Positions 48,959-58,600 are shown, counted from the stretch's first letter. The stretch is 64,000 bases of DNA from Novosphingobium clariflavum (GCF_026420865.1 NZ_JAPCWC010000001.1:1-64000); one strand, 5' to 3'. The notes: generated by a model from the letters alone, not told the origin. Numbers and translations are program-made.

Positions 48959-49866
48959 AAGCCCTTGTAGCGGTCGCAAGCGGTAACCGGGTGCAGTGCC
49001 GGGCTGCCGTGGCCGGTGTAGACCTCGGTCTTCAGCCATAGTTCTTCGGCGTCGCGCTCGACCTCGGGAATTTCTTTCGACCAGAAGCGCATGATGGCGT
49101 TCCAGCGGTAGCCGCGGGCCTTGAGGAGGTCTTTGGCGCCGAACGGGGCGTCGACGGCATTGACGCGGCAGCCCGGCTGCTCGGAGCGGGCGATGAGTTC
49201 CGCCATCACCGTGCGGCCGTCCGGCAGGCCGTGCGCCAGCAGGTAGATCAGCGCGAGGATGTCGTTCTCGGCCCGGTGGCCTTCGTAGAACCAGCCACAT
49301 TGCGAGACGAGGTAAGCCAGCGCCCGCCCGTCGAAACCGAGTTCCAGCCAGTCGGGTTCGGCCATCGAACAGGCCCAGGTCTTGTCGGCGATGGCGGGCA
49401 GACGCCGGTCGACAAAGGGCCGGTCGAATGCGGCATTGTGGGCAACGATGAGGTCTGCCGAGGCGAGGATGTCGATGGCTGCCGCTTCGTCGATCGCCTG
49501 TCCTTCGAGCGTGGCATTGGTGAGACCGGTCAGCTTGGTGATGCGCGGATCGAGCGCGCGCTCGGGGTCTTCGCGCCAGACGCGGGGCTGTCCGACCTGT
49601 ACGATGCGTCCGGCGTCATCGTAGCGGAAACGCTGGACGGCGAGTTCGATGATGCGGTCCGCCTCGTGGTCGAGCCCGGTCGTCTCGACGTCGAGGGCAA
49701 CGCCGATGCGGCCCTCGCTGCCGGGGCGCGGGACGTGGAAGCGCGCAATCGGGCGCAGCTTGCGCAGCACGCGGTAGTCCTCGCTGGTGGCGAGAAAGTC
49801 GGCCGCGCGGGCAAGATCGTCAACGGATGCCGCGCGGGGGGCTGCGGCTTGGGGGGAGGCAGGCAT
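48955..49866 (-). CDS. DEDDh-family 3'-5' exonuclease
   Basis: 303 residues. The exonuclease fold occupies about 50-220, with motif Exo I in VALDVETTGLD (Asp, Glu), Exo II in VAHNAAFDRPF (Asp) and Exo III in HRAENDILAL (His, Asp), so all metal ligands of the DnaQ/RNase T class are present. The N-terminal 50 residues (VDDLARAADFLATSEDYRVLRKL) and the C-terminal KARGYRWNA...RFWSKEI segment are shared by a family of stand-alone DnaQ-like exonucleases of alphaproteobacteria. It degrades single-stranded DNA or RNA ends, perhaps in repair. It is not a full polymerase III epsilon subunit, since no polymerase-binding tail is seen. Confidence 0.9.
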   Translation of the reverse strand: MPASPQAAAPRAASVDDLARAADFLATSEDYRVLRKLRPIARFHVPRPGSEGRIGVALDVETTGLDHEADRIIELAVQRFRYDDAGRIVQVGQPRVWREDPERALDPRITKLTGLTNATLEGQAIDEAAAIDILASADLIVAHNAAFDRPFVDRRLPAIADKTWACSMAEPDWLELGFDGRALAYLVSQCGWFYEGHRAENDILALIYLLAHGLPDGRTVMAELIARSEQPGCRVNAVDAPFGAKDLLKARGYRWNAIMRFWSKEIPEVERDAEELWLKTEVYTGHGSPALHPVTACDRYKGL

Positions 49867-49935
49867 TGGAACAATCGATAGCGGCCCGCGCCGGTCAGGA
49901 AAAGGTGGCAGCGGAGCAGGGTGGGGCGGTAGCGG

Positions 49936-50604
49936 TTACATCCGGCGGTCGAACACCGCGTGGCCCGCTTTCAGCTGATAGAGCAGTGAGGGCCTATTGG
50001 CGCCGGGCTCGCGGCGCTTGGCGCCGCTTTCCTCGATGAAGCCACGCTCCATCACCTTGCGGCGGAAGGCATCGATGTTGAGTGTCTCGCCAAGCGCGAT
50101 CTCGTAGACGGCGTGGAGTTCGGCAAGGGTGAACTCCGCCTCCAGAAAGCGCGCGGGCAAGTCGGAATAGGCGCCCTTGCCGCGCAGCCGCGCCAGCGCG
50201 GCGGCGAGGATCGTGTCATGGTCGAACGGCATGCCGCCCGCCTCGTCCGCAGGCACCAGTTCGAGGCCGGGGGCCTCCAGCGCCGGTTGCAGCGCGGTGA
50301 GGGGCGAAAGCGAGAAATAGGCGACGCTGGCAGACCAGCCGCGCGGATCGCGATCGGGACCGGAAAAGGTGGAGAGCTGCTCCACGTAGAGTGCGCTGAG
50401 CCCGGCCTTGGCGGTCAGCACACGGCGGGCGCTATCGCCGAGATGGCGGTCCTCGTCAGTGTGGACGTAACCGCCGATCAGCGCCGCGCGGCCCGCGAAC
50501 GGGGCCTCGGGGCGCAGCGCGCGCAGCACGCAGAGACGGCCATTTGCGAGCGTCAGGGGCACGATGTCGACAGTCAGGATGGGTCGATCAGATGGATTGC
50601 TCAT
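49936..50604 (-). CDS. NrtR-like regulator, Nudix domain plus winged helix
   Basis: 222 residues from ATG 50604; ATG 50613 three codons earlier is possible. The N-terminal Nudix domain (about 8-140) has a broken Nudix box: GGYVHTDEDRHLGDSARRVLTAKAGL lacks the REUxEE acid cluster, so hydrolysis is unlikely. The C-terminal winged helix (about 150-215) has FLEAEFTLAELHAVYEIALGETLNIDAFRRKVMERGFI, the NrtR type. NrtR repressors sense ADP-ribose or related compounds and control NAD synthesis and salvage operons. It is divergent from the VWA / PurA-like / nicotinamidase-like operon, with an AT-rich inverted repeat between, so it probably represses that operon and itself. Confidence 0.88.
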   Translation of the reverse strand: MSNPSDRPILTVDIVPLTLANGRLCVLRALRPEAPFAGRAALIGGYVHTDEDRHLGDSARRVLTAKAGLSALYVEQLSTFSGPDRDPRGWSASVAYFSLSPLTALQPALEAPGLELVPADEAGGMPFDHDTILAAALARLRGKGAYSDLPARFLEAEFTLAELHAVYEIALGETLNIDAFRRKVMERGFIEESGAKRREPGANRPSLLYQLKAGHAVFDRRM

Positions 50605-50611
50605 AAACTGC

Positions 50612-50642
50612 ATATTGCATCTTATAAATTAAAATGCAAAAT
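50612..50642. promoter_or_regulatory. probable NrtR operator
   Basis: ATATTGCAT-N13-ATGCAAAAT, arms 8 of 9 complementary, is centred in an AT-rich gap of about 70 bases between the NrtR-like and VWA genes. NrtR boxes in other bacteria are AT-rich palindromes of about 21 bp placed like this. The match to this protein is inference. Confidence 0.6.
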
Positions 50643-50676
50643 GTCGGTTATTGAGTCGGCAGATGGAGACCATACG

Positions 50677-51576
50677 ATGGGACATGGCAACTGGAGCGCG
50701 CGGGATTGGGAAGCCTATGCTGCCGGATCGATCCATGGCCGGAGCCGCCGCGAACTGTTCGGCGCGCTGGGCATGGACAAGGCTTTCGACCCCGCCCGGG
50801 TGGTTCAGCGCGAATCGCGCGACAGCGCGCAGAACCCGGAAGCGACGCCGATCATCATCGGCGTCGACGTCACCGGATCGATGGGCATGCTCGCCGAGGA
50901 ACTGGTCGTGCGCGGCCTCAACGAAACGTTCACCGCGCTGATGGACCGCCGTCCGGTAAGTGATCCGCACGTCATGGCCATGGCGATCGGCGATGCCTAT
51001 TGCGACCGGGCGCCCCTGCAGGTCACCCAGTTCGAGGCCGACTTGCGCATCGTCGAGCAGCTCCGCCAACTCTGGCTGGAAGGCGGTGGGGGCGGCAACG
51101 ATGGCGAGAGCTATTGCCTTGCCCATGCCTTTGCCGGATTGAAGACGGTGCATGACGCGCAGGAAAGACGCGGTCGCAAGGGTTTCCTGTTCACGGTGGG
51201 TGACGAGCCTGTGCTTGACGGGATCGAGCGTGACCAATTGGCACGGGTCCTGGGTCTTGATGCAAGGCGCGGCATTTCCGGGCGCGAGGCGGTGCGGTTG
51301 GCGAGCGCCGGGTACGAGGTGTTTCACATCATCGTCGACGGCAGCTACGCGGCGCGTAACATGGGCAAGGTCAGGGCGTCCTGGGAAGCGATCCTGCCCG
51401 AGCGGGTGATCCACCTAAAGGATCCCACGCGGCTGGCGCAAACCATTGTCGCCACCATCGAGGCGGCGAGCGGTCGTCCGCGCCGCTCTGCCGGAGGCTT
51501 GGCCGCGCTGCTGCCGGAGCCGCTGCGGCGGTTTGCCGAAGGCGGGCCTGGCGGCCGCGGATGGGGGAGCGAGTGA
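50677..51576 (+). CDS. von Willebrand factor A-domain protein
   Basis: 299 residues from ATG 50677, with GGAG 9 bases ahead; the frame is open upstream across the operator, which makes earlier starts unlikely. An N-terminal segment (WSARDWEAYAAGSIHGRSRRELFGALGMDKAF) precedes a VWA domain from about 55 with a MIDAS metal site in IIGVDVTGSMG (Asp-x-Thr-x-Ser) and later TVGDEPVLDG. It has no signal peptide or membrane helix, so it is cytoplasmic. VWA proteins bind partners through a metal and often escort ATPases or metal-loading machines. The gene sits one base from the PurA-like gene (stop 51576, start 51578) and is controlled with it. The function is unknown. Confidence 0.82.
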   Translation: MGHGNWSARDWEAYAAGSIHGRSRRELFGALGMDKAFDPARVVQRESRDSAQNPEATPIIIGVDVTGSMGMLAEELVVRGLNETFTALMDRRPVSDPHVMAMAIGDAYCDRAPLQVTQFEADLRIVEQLRQLWLEGGGGGNDGESYCLAHAFAGLKTVHDAQERRGRKGFLFTVGDEPVLDGIERDQLARVLGLDARRGISGREAVRLASAGYEVFHIIVDGSYAARNMGKVRASWEAILPERVIHLKDPTRLAQTIVATIEAASGRPRRSAGGLAALLPEPLRRFAEGGPGGRGWGSE

Positions 51577-51577
51577 C

Positions 51578-52777
51578 ATGCGTGCGCAGGCAGTGATCGG
51601 CGCCAGCTACGGCGACGAAGGTAAGGGGCGCACGGTCGACTGGCTGGCTGCCTCGCTTGGCCCGGAGGTGGTCGTAGTGCGCAGCAATGGCGGTGCGCAG
51701 GCCGGGCACACGGTCGAGACCGGCGGTCAGCGGCACGTGTTCCACCATATCGGCTCGGCAGCATTGCGCGGTGCGGCCACGCATCTCTCTCGCTTCATGG
51801 TGTCGCACCCGATCCTGCTCGCCGAGGAGTGCGCGGCGCTGGGCGCCATGGGCCTTGCGCCCCGCATCACCGCCGATCCGCGTGGCTGGGTGACGACGCC
51901 TTGGGACATGATGGTCAACCAGGCGGCCGAACTGGCGCGCGGCAAAGGGCGGCATGGCAGCTGCGGGCTCGGTTTCGGGGAGACGGTGGGGCGCTGCGAG
52001 CAGACGGCTTTTGCACTCACCGTCGCCGATCTGTGGAGCGCGGATCTGCGCGGCAAATTGCATGCGATCCGGAGTGCATGGCTGGGCGCTCGGGCAGCCG
52101 AACTGGGTCTCGATCCGCATGACGGCCCGCTGGAGCATGCATCGGCGGATGGCGTGCTGGAGCGCTTCCTGGACCAATGCGCCGCCTTCCGATCCCGCGT
52201 GGAACTCTCCGGCGATGCCGCGCTCGGCAGGCAGGGGCCGGTGATCTTCGAGGCGGCACAGGGGCTGCTGCTCGATCAGGGGGCAGAGGGCTTCCCCTTT
52301 GTTACCCGCTCCAGCACGGGGCTGGCCAATATCGCCGCGATTGCCGGCGAGGCGGGGATTTCCGCGCTCGAGGTGACTTACGCCACGCGTTGCTATCTGA
52401 CCCGGCACGGGCGCGGGCCGATGGAGGATGAACGCGCTATCGATGGGTGGTTCGTGGTGGAGGATGCCACCAACCATGCCAACCCCTGGCAGGAGACGTT
52501 GCGGTTCGGCCTGCTCTGCCCCGAACGGCTGGGCGAACGCATTGCCGCCGATCTCGGGCTGGGTCGCGGCTTGGGCGGGGAACTGGCGATCACCGCTTCG
52601 CTGGCCCTGACCTGCCTCGATCAGGCGCGGGGCGGGTGTCTCGCCTGGCTTGAGCGGGGCGCGGTCGTCACCGGGGATGCCGATGCCCTTGCGGCAAAAC
52701 TCGTGGAGGCGGCGGGCTTGCCGCTTGCCGTGCAGTTCGCCTCGCCTAACAATGATTTCACGACCCAATACCGATGA
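51578..52777 (+). CDS. divergent adenylosuccinate-synthetase-like (PurA-fold) enzyme
   Basis: 399 residues, shorter than the usual 430. The GTP/IMP-binding core is kept: Y-G-D13-E-G-K-G-R (the catalytic Asp is at the PurA position), GGAQAGH44-T (the catalytic His), FEAAQGLLLDQGAEGFPFVTRSS and YLTRHGRGPMEDE. The Asn of GGxNAGHT is Gln41. The segment that binds aspartate in PurA (TTGRPRR) is replaced by 297-ATNHANPWQETLRFG-311, and the guanine-specific TKLD reads TCLD. It should therefore activate a 6-oxo purine or similar but join it to a nucleophile other than aspartate. It is not PurZ-like in the Asp13 position, which is Ser in PurZ. It lies between the VWA and nicotinamidase-like genes. Confidence 0.82.
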   Translation: MRAQAVIGASYGDEGKGRTVDWLAASLGPEVVVVRSNGGAQAGHTVETGGQRHVFHHIGSAALRGAATHLSRFMVSHPILLAEECAALGAMGLAPRITADPRGWVTTPWDMMVNQAAELARGKGRHGSCGLGFGETVGRCEQTAFALTVADLWSADLRGKLHAIRSAWLGARAAELGLDPHDGPLEHASADGVLERFLDQCAAFRSRVELSGDAALGRQGPVIFEAAQGLLLDQGAEGFPFVTRSSTGLANIAAIAGEAGISALEVTYATRCYLTRHGRGPMEDERAIDGWFVVEDATNHANPWQETLRFGLLCPERLGERIAADLGLGRGLGGELAITASLALTCLDQARGGCLAWLERGAVVTGDADALAAKLVEAAGLPLAVQFASPNNDFTTQYR

Positions 52778-52790
52778 AGGACCATCCGCC

Positions 52791-53363
52791 ATGCGCAGTT
52801 TCGTGATCGTCGTCGACATGCAGCGCGATTTTGTCGAAGCCTCGGGCGCGCTGCCGGTGCCGGATGCCGAGGCCATCGTCGCGCCCATGCAGCAATGGCT
52901 TGCCGCGCTGACGCCTGCGGAAACGGCTGGCGTACTGCTGACCTTCGACACGCATGATCCGGTGACTTATGCCGCCTCCAGCGAGGCCCGGCAGTTTCCG
53001 ATCCACTGTGACAAGGCGACGCCGGGCTGGCAGAGCGTGCTCGACATTGCCGCCGTGGATGCGGGCATTCCTGTCTACACGCTCGACAAGGGGGTGTTCG
53101 ACATGTGGGCGGAGCCCGGCCTGGAACTGGTGACGGAGCAGGGCACGCGTATCGAGCGGGACCTGTTTTTCGGTACCTTGGTGGCATCGGGGATCGACCG
53201 CGTGACGGTCGTCGGTGTCGCCGCCGACTTCTGCGTGCGCTGGGCGGTAGAGGGGCTGGTCACGCGCGGGTTTGCAGTTGAAGTGCCAAGGGTGCTGACG
53301 CGCGGGATCGTCAGCGGTGTCGAAGGCGTGTTTGGGCAAAGCCCCGCGGTGACGGTGGTGTAG
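52791..53363 (+). CDS. nicotinamidase-like cysteine hydrolase (isochorismatase fold)
   Basis: 190 residues from ATG 52791, 13 bases after the PurA-like stop. The PncA-type catalytic triad is complete: Asp9 (VVDMQRDF), Lys100 (TLDKGVF) and Cys148 (VAADFCVRWAV). The metal site Asp53/His55 (FDTHDP) with His72 (FPIHC) is also present, which favours nicotinamidase over isochorismatase. It would convert nicotinamide to nicotinate, the first salvage step towards NAD, in line with control by an NrtR-type regulator. A related amide as substrate is possible given the odd synthetase beside it. It ends the operon; the SMC-like genes begin 168 bases later on the same strand. Confidence 0.88.
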   Translation: MRSFVIVVDMQRDFVEASGALPVPDAEAIVAPMQQWLAALTPAETAGVLLTFDTHDPVTYAASSEARQFPIHCDKATPGWQSVLDIAAVDAGIPVYTLDKGVFDMWAEPGLELVTEQGTRIERDLFFGTLVASGIDRVTVVGVAADFCVRWAVEGLVTRGFAVEVPRVLTRGIVSGVEGVFGQSPAVTVV

Positions 53364-53531
53364 GAGCGGACATCCGCCGGGTGGCGTTTCGTGCGGAACG
53401 GGTCGCCGCATCCCTGTTGATCGCCCTGTTTACAGTCTGCTCCATGCAGTTGCCGTGGCTGCGGCGCGCTCCTATGTGCCGCCCCCTTGCGCCGACCCGC
53501 TGATTCTCGCGGAGGCGATCATGGGATTTCG

Positions 53532-54989
53532 ATGCAAAGCGGCGGTACTGGAGAAAATGGGCAGGAAAAGCGGGATGCGCTGTTCGGGCACCTGCCGCCC
53601 AGCCTGTTCGGGGTGCTGTCCTCGCCCGCGCGGCGTGACTATGCGCGCCTGATCCTCTGGGTCTACCGCGCGTTCTTCGGCGAGAACTACGCCGACCAGG
53701 TCCGCAAGGACGATCTTGTCGCCTTCATCGCCACCCAGATCGACCGGCTTTCCGACATTGCCGAGGACTTTTCGTCCGATGCCGCCAATGCCGATGCCAG
53801 CCAGAACCCGCACAATGTCTACCTCCGGCTGAAGCAGGCCGGCTGGCTGGTCGAACATTCGCGCGGCTATGTGCAGATGGTCGATCTTGACGCTTCGGTC
53901 TCGATGCTGCTCGAAACGCTGAGCGCGATCGAGGAGGGCGAGGCGGTTCACTTCGGCGGGACCATCGCCGCGCTCGAGAGCGTGATCGAGCGGCTGGGCG
54001 ACAATCCGCTCGACAAGGCCTCCTCGCTGGCGGATGCGGCCTTGCGGGCGCGGCGGTTCCAGCAGCACCTTTCGGCGATCATCGGCAACTTGCGCGCGCA
54101 CGAGCAGCGCATCGTTTCCGATCCGCAGCCCACCCGCATCCTGGCGAGCTTCTTCCACTTCGTGGAGGACGTGCTGATCTCGGATTACCGGGTCATCAAG
54201 ACCACCAACAACCCGTTCCGTCACCGTAACCGGATCATCCAGATGATCTCCGATTACGAGCATGATCCGGCCGTGGTGACCGCTTTTGCGCAGGGCTACG
54301 TCGCGCAGGGGCTGGCTGGAAATCATGACACCGCGCTATCGAAGGTCCGCCAGCATCTCGCGCAAGTGAAGCGGATCTTCGATGCGGCCGAGGAACGGCT
54401 CGACGATATCGACGCCTTCCGCAGCCGCCTTGAACAGCGGATCGCCCGCACCGTCAGCTACATGAACGAGGTCGACGGTTCGAGCCTGTTGCGCCTCACC
54501 CATCTGCTGCGCGCCGTGGCCGCCGTGCCAAGCGACTGGGAGGAGCCGGTGGAGGTCCCCTCGGAGCTGGCCGATCCGGTGCGCCACTGGGGGCCGGAAA
54601 GCCTTGCCTCGCCCACGATGCGGAGGCCGATCGCGGCGCCCAGCCCGGTGCGCCGGGTCGAGGTCGATCCCGCGCTGATCGCCTATGACCAGTCGCAGAA
54701 GGTCTATCTGCTGCAACTGGCCGTCACTCCGCAGAAGATCGCCGACTACATCGAGCGCAATCTGGGGGCGCACGAGGGGCTGGATGCGGGCCAGTTCCGC
54801 ATCGACAGCCCCGAGCAGGCGCTGCTGCTGCAAGGCGCCCGCCAGCTCGACATGTTCGGCAACAAGGAACTGCTGCGGCGTTTCCGCGTGATCCATGACC
54901 CGGGGCGTGTCGTGGAGACCGACTGGTCGGTCTTTTCCGCTTTCCGCATCGAACGCATTTCTCCCGATTTTCCGAGTGCAGAACAATGA
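53532..54989 (+). CDS. MksF/JetA-like subunit of an SMC-like complex
   Basis: 485 residues from ATG 53532; GGAGG at 53511-53515 is rather far, and an out-of-frame ATG at 53521 is nearer to it. The opening ALFGHLPPSLFGVLSSPARRDYARLILWVYRAFF is that of JetA/MksF kleisin-like proteins. A long helical body with coiled-coil stretches (IIGNLRAHEQRIVSD, RIFDAAEERLDDIDAFRSRLEQ) and a C-terminal winged-helix region follow. In Mks/Wadjet complexes this subunit bridges the ATPase heads. Its stop overlaps the next start (ATGA), giving a coupled three-gene unit. Confidence 0.85.
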   Translation: MQSGGTGENGQEKRDALFGHLPPSLFGVLSSPARRDYARLILWVYRAFFGENYADQVRKDDLVAFIATQIDRLSDIAEDFSSDAANADASQNPHNVYLRLKQAGWLVEHSRGYVQMVDLDASVSMLLETLSAIEEGEAVHFGGTIAALESVIERLGDNPLDKASSLADAALRARRFQQHLSAIIGNLRAHEQRIVSDPQPTRILASFFHFVEDVLISDYRVIKTTNNPFRHRNRIIQMISDYEHDPAVVTAFAQGYVAQGLAGNHDTALSKVRQHLAQVKRIFDAAEERLDDIDAFRSRLEQRIARTVSYMNEVDGSSLLRLTHLLRAVAAVPSDWEEPVEVPSELADPVRHWGPESLASPTMRRPIAAPSPVRRVEVDPALIAYDQSQKVYLLQLAVTPQKIADYIERNLGAHEGLDAGQFRIDSPEQALLLQGARQLDMFGNKELLRRFRVIHDPGRVVETDWSVFSAFRIERISPDFPSAEQ

Positions 54990-55699
54990 CCGCCGCCACG
55001 CTGTACGACCTTGAAGAGCTGCTGGAACGCCCGCAGAACCGCGATGTCTCGAAGGAAATGATGGTGCGGGCGGCGGACCGCCTGCTTGCCCAGCAATGCC
55101 TGTTTCGCGATGACTACAATGCCTCAGGCACCTACGATCTCATCGTGCGCCAAGCGGCCTATTTTCGCGGGTTGTTCGACGCGCTCGGGCGCGATCTGGT
55201 GATCCGCGCCGACGAGATGATGATCGAACTGCGCCCGCAGGAGAGCCTTTCGCGCACCGTGCTTTCGGTGGACGAGACGATCGTGCTGCTGGCGCTGCGC
55301 GCCACGTTCGAGCAGGGCGTGCTGACGATGAGCCAGGAGGAATTCGGCCACATCGAGACGACCTCGATGGAAGTGATGGAGCGCTATGACCAGTGGGTCG
55401 CCCGGCCGCGTCCGCCATGGGCGCGCGTGCGCAAGATCCTCGACGCGTTCCGCCGCCGCCGCTTCATTGATCTGGGCGACGAGATCGCGCTGGAAAACGG
55501 CGTGGGCATCACCATCCGTCCCTCGATCCGCAGCGTCACCGGCGATGCCTGGCAGACGCGCATCGAGGAATGGATCGCCGCGACGCAGGCAAGGCTCGCC
55601 GCCGAGGCGCAGGGGCAATTGCCCGCCAGCCATGCGGAGGAAGCCGGGGCAGAGGCCGCTCCGATCGAAGCGCGCGAACACGAGGAGATCGCGGAATGA
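54986..55699 (+). CDS. MksE/JetB-like subunit of an SMC-like complex
   Basis: 237 residues; ATG 54986 overlaps the previous stop. DUF4194/MksE type: two winged-helix domains (YDLIVRQAAYFRGLFDALGRDLVIRADEMMIELRP and TIVLLALRATFEQGVLTMSQEEFGHIETTS, then VRKILDAFRRRRFIDLGDEIALENGVGITIRPSI). An acidic Ala/Glu-rich tail ends the protein. Such KITE-like dimers bind the kleisin and DNA in MukBEF-like condensins. Its stop overlaps the ATPase start as ATGA. Confidence 0.87.
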   Translation: MTAATLYDLEELLERPQNRDVSKEMMVRAADRLLAQQCLFRDDYNASGTYDLIVRQAAYFRGLFDALGRDLVIRADEMMIELRPQESLSRTVLSVDETIVLLALRATFEQGVLTMSQEEFGHIETTSMEVMERYDQWVARPRPPWARVRKILDAFRRRRFIDLGDEIALENGVGITIRPSIRSVTGDAWQTRIEEWIAATQARLAAEAQGQLPASHAEEAGAEAAPIEAREHEEIAE

Positions 55700-58600
55700 T
55701 CAAGCTCAGCCGCATCAACCTGATCAACTGGTACACCTTCGAACGCCTGTCGATCGACCTGCGGGGCAGCACTTCGCTGATCGGCCCCAACGGCGCGGGC
55801 AAGTCGTCGATCCTCGACGCGATCCAGGTCGTGCTTACCGGTAACAATCGCAATTACTTCCAGCTCAATGCCAGTGCGAACGTCACCGCCGGGCAGACGC
55901 GCAAGGTGGGCGAGAACCGTTCCGTCTTCGACTATTGCCTCGGCCGCGTGGCGGGCGAGACGCTGCGCTCCAACTGCATCAGCTATGTCTCGCTGGTGTT
56001 CGAGCGCGAGCATGACGGCAAGTGCTGGACCGTGGGCATCGGCATGAGCGCGGTCGACGGCGAGCAGAACGAGGAAGTGCTTGGCGCCTTCATCGCCCCC
56101 GACCAGTCGCTGCGCGACAGCGACTTTCTGGAGGACGTCGACGGTGCGCCTTACGTCCTGCCCTGGGGCGAACTGACCGCGCGGCTGCGCAAGGTTCCCG
56201 GTTTCGAGAACCTTGGCCACCGGCCCACCCATTTCACCCGCCGCGTGCTCACGGTGCTGGGCGGCAAGGGGCATCACGCGGACCCGGAGAAGTTCCTCAA
56301 GACGCTCAAGAACGGCCTGCGCATCCGCGAGATGAAGTCGGCCACCGAATTCGTGCGCGAGTTCCTGCTCGATCCCGCCGGGCTCGATGTCGAGGCGCTG
56401 CGCAAGTCGGTCTCGACCTGGCGCGGGCTGCTCAAGAAGATCGAGGACCTCGAAGTCCAGAAGCAGCAGGTTGGCGAGGCGATTGCCGCCTACCGCGAGC
56501 TCACCGACAAGACCTCGGAGGAAACCCGGCTGCGCTGGGTGGCGGGCAAGGCCGAGCGTGACCGGCTGGAAGAGCACTTGCGCCTCGTCACCATCCAGCA
56601 CGAGAGCAAGCTGGAAGAACAGGCGCTGGCCGACCGCCGCCTGACCCGCACGCGCGAGGCGATCGCCCGCGTGACCGAGGAAATCCGCGAGATTTCGCGC
56701 GCGCTGGAAAACGACACGCGCGAACAGGCGATCCGCGAGTTCCGCGATCTCAACCTGCCCATCGCCCAGCGCGCCCATGCCGAGGCGGACAAGGACTATC
56801 AGGCCTATTTCGCCGCCATCGGCGGCGCGGCGGGCCTCGCCGACCGGCTGTTGCTGACGTACGGCGAGGGTGAATATCTGCGCGCGAAGGAAGCGCTGGA
56901 GGCGCTGCGCAGCCGCGTTGCCGGCGAGACAGGCCTTGCCGCGCGCGACATCGACCAGATCGTCACCCGTCTCGTCGATCCCCTGGTGCGCTATGTGGCC
57001 GCCGCGCAGGACGCGCGCGAGGGCCATCTCCGGACCGGCGCCACGCTGCGCGGCCAGCTTCGCGAGAACCGCGAGCAGTTGCAGACCCTCGCCCGCGGCG
57101 GTGCGCTGGTCGAAGGGCCGACGGCGCGGTTGATCGATTATCTCGAAGCGCACGGCATTGCCGCAAGGCCGATTGCCGAACTGGTCGAGGTAACCGACGA
57201 GCGCTGGGTCGATGCGGCCGAAACGCTGCTCGGCGCCGCGCGCGATGCGCTGGTGGTCGAGCCCCGTCAGGCGCAGGAAGCCATCGCCCTGCTGCGCCGC
57301 CAGCGCCGCGACTATCCCGGCACCCAGATCGTCAACACGACCAAGACCGGCGAGGGCACGCAGCTTGCCGCGGCCGGCAGCCTTGCCGACGTGATCGAGA
57401 CGGACAATCCCCACGCGCGGGCCTTCATCAACCGCCGCATGAACGGCGTGCGCCGGGTCGAGACCGAGCACGACCTCTTGCGGCACGACCGCGCCGTTAC
57501 CCCGGATTGCCTCTTCGCCTCGGGCGGTTCGATCGAGAACCGCCGCCCGGCGCAGGTCCACCGGTTGGGCAAGGAAGCCAGCCGCAAGAATATCCCGGTG
57601 CTGGAAGAACTGGTCGCCGGGCAGGAACGCTCGCTGGCCAGCAGCGAAGCGCAGGCGGGCGCGCTGAAGGCGCTGGTCGAGGACATCCAGCGTTTCCTCG
57701 ATGTCGCCGGAAGCCGCAGCCTCGACGACCTTGAACGCGCCCGCCAGAGCACGGCGGAAAGCGTTGCCCAGATCCGCGACAATATCCGCACCCTCGAGGG
57801 CGAGCGCCCGGTCGAGATCCGCGAGCGGCTGGTCGGCCTCAAGGCGGACCTTGCCGAATACGAGGAGGAACTGAAGAACGACGAGAAGGCGCAGCGCGTC
57901 TCCGGCCACCTCGTCGGCAGTGCTTCCGAAAAGCTCGCGGTCGCGCGGGACGAGTTCGCCAGGGCCGAAGCCATGTTTGCCGAACGCGACGTCCTCGCCG
58001 CCGCCGAGCGGGAAGCCGCACTGCGGGACTTCGATTTCCTGCTGGCCGAGCATGGCAAGGTGCTGCCGGCGCTGCGCAATGCCGCGCAGGATCAGGCGGC
58101 CAAGGCCCGCACGCGGGTCAACCAGCTTCTGGGGCAGGCGCCGCAGAAGGCCTATGCCTATGCCCACGATGCCGGGATCGCCGGACAGTTCGACCGCGAG
58201 GCCGGGCCCGAGGCGCAGCTTGCATGGCTGGAGGGCCAGCAGGCTTCCATCGTCAACAACACGCTGAGCGAGTACCGCGATCAGGCGCAGGAAGCGCGCA
58301 GCTCGATCGAGACTTCGCTGAAGACCGACATGCTGGTCAAGCTGCACGACCGTATCGAGGGTGCCAAGCGGCAGATCCGCACGCTCAACCGCAGCCTGCA
58401 ACTGCGCCCGTTCCACGGCGAACTCTACCGCATCGAGGTGAAGCCGGACCGCTTCTATGCCGAGATCGTCGAGATCGCGCGGCGCGTCCAGCTCAACAGC
58501 ATCGACGTCGGCGCGCTGTTCGAGGAGGGCGGCGCCGCGTCTGGTCTCGAACCCAGCCTGATGAAGGGCGTCGAGCGTATCAAGCGCATGATCGACGAGG

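Noticed and set aside
49936..50604. Active Nudix hydrolase
   Set aside because: The REUxEE acid cluster of the Nudix box is missing, and a winged-helix domain follows, as in NrtR regulators.
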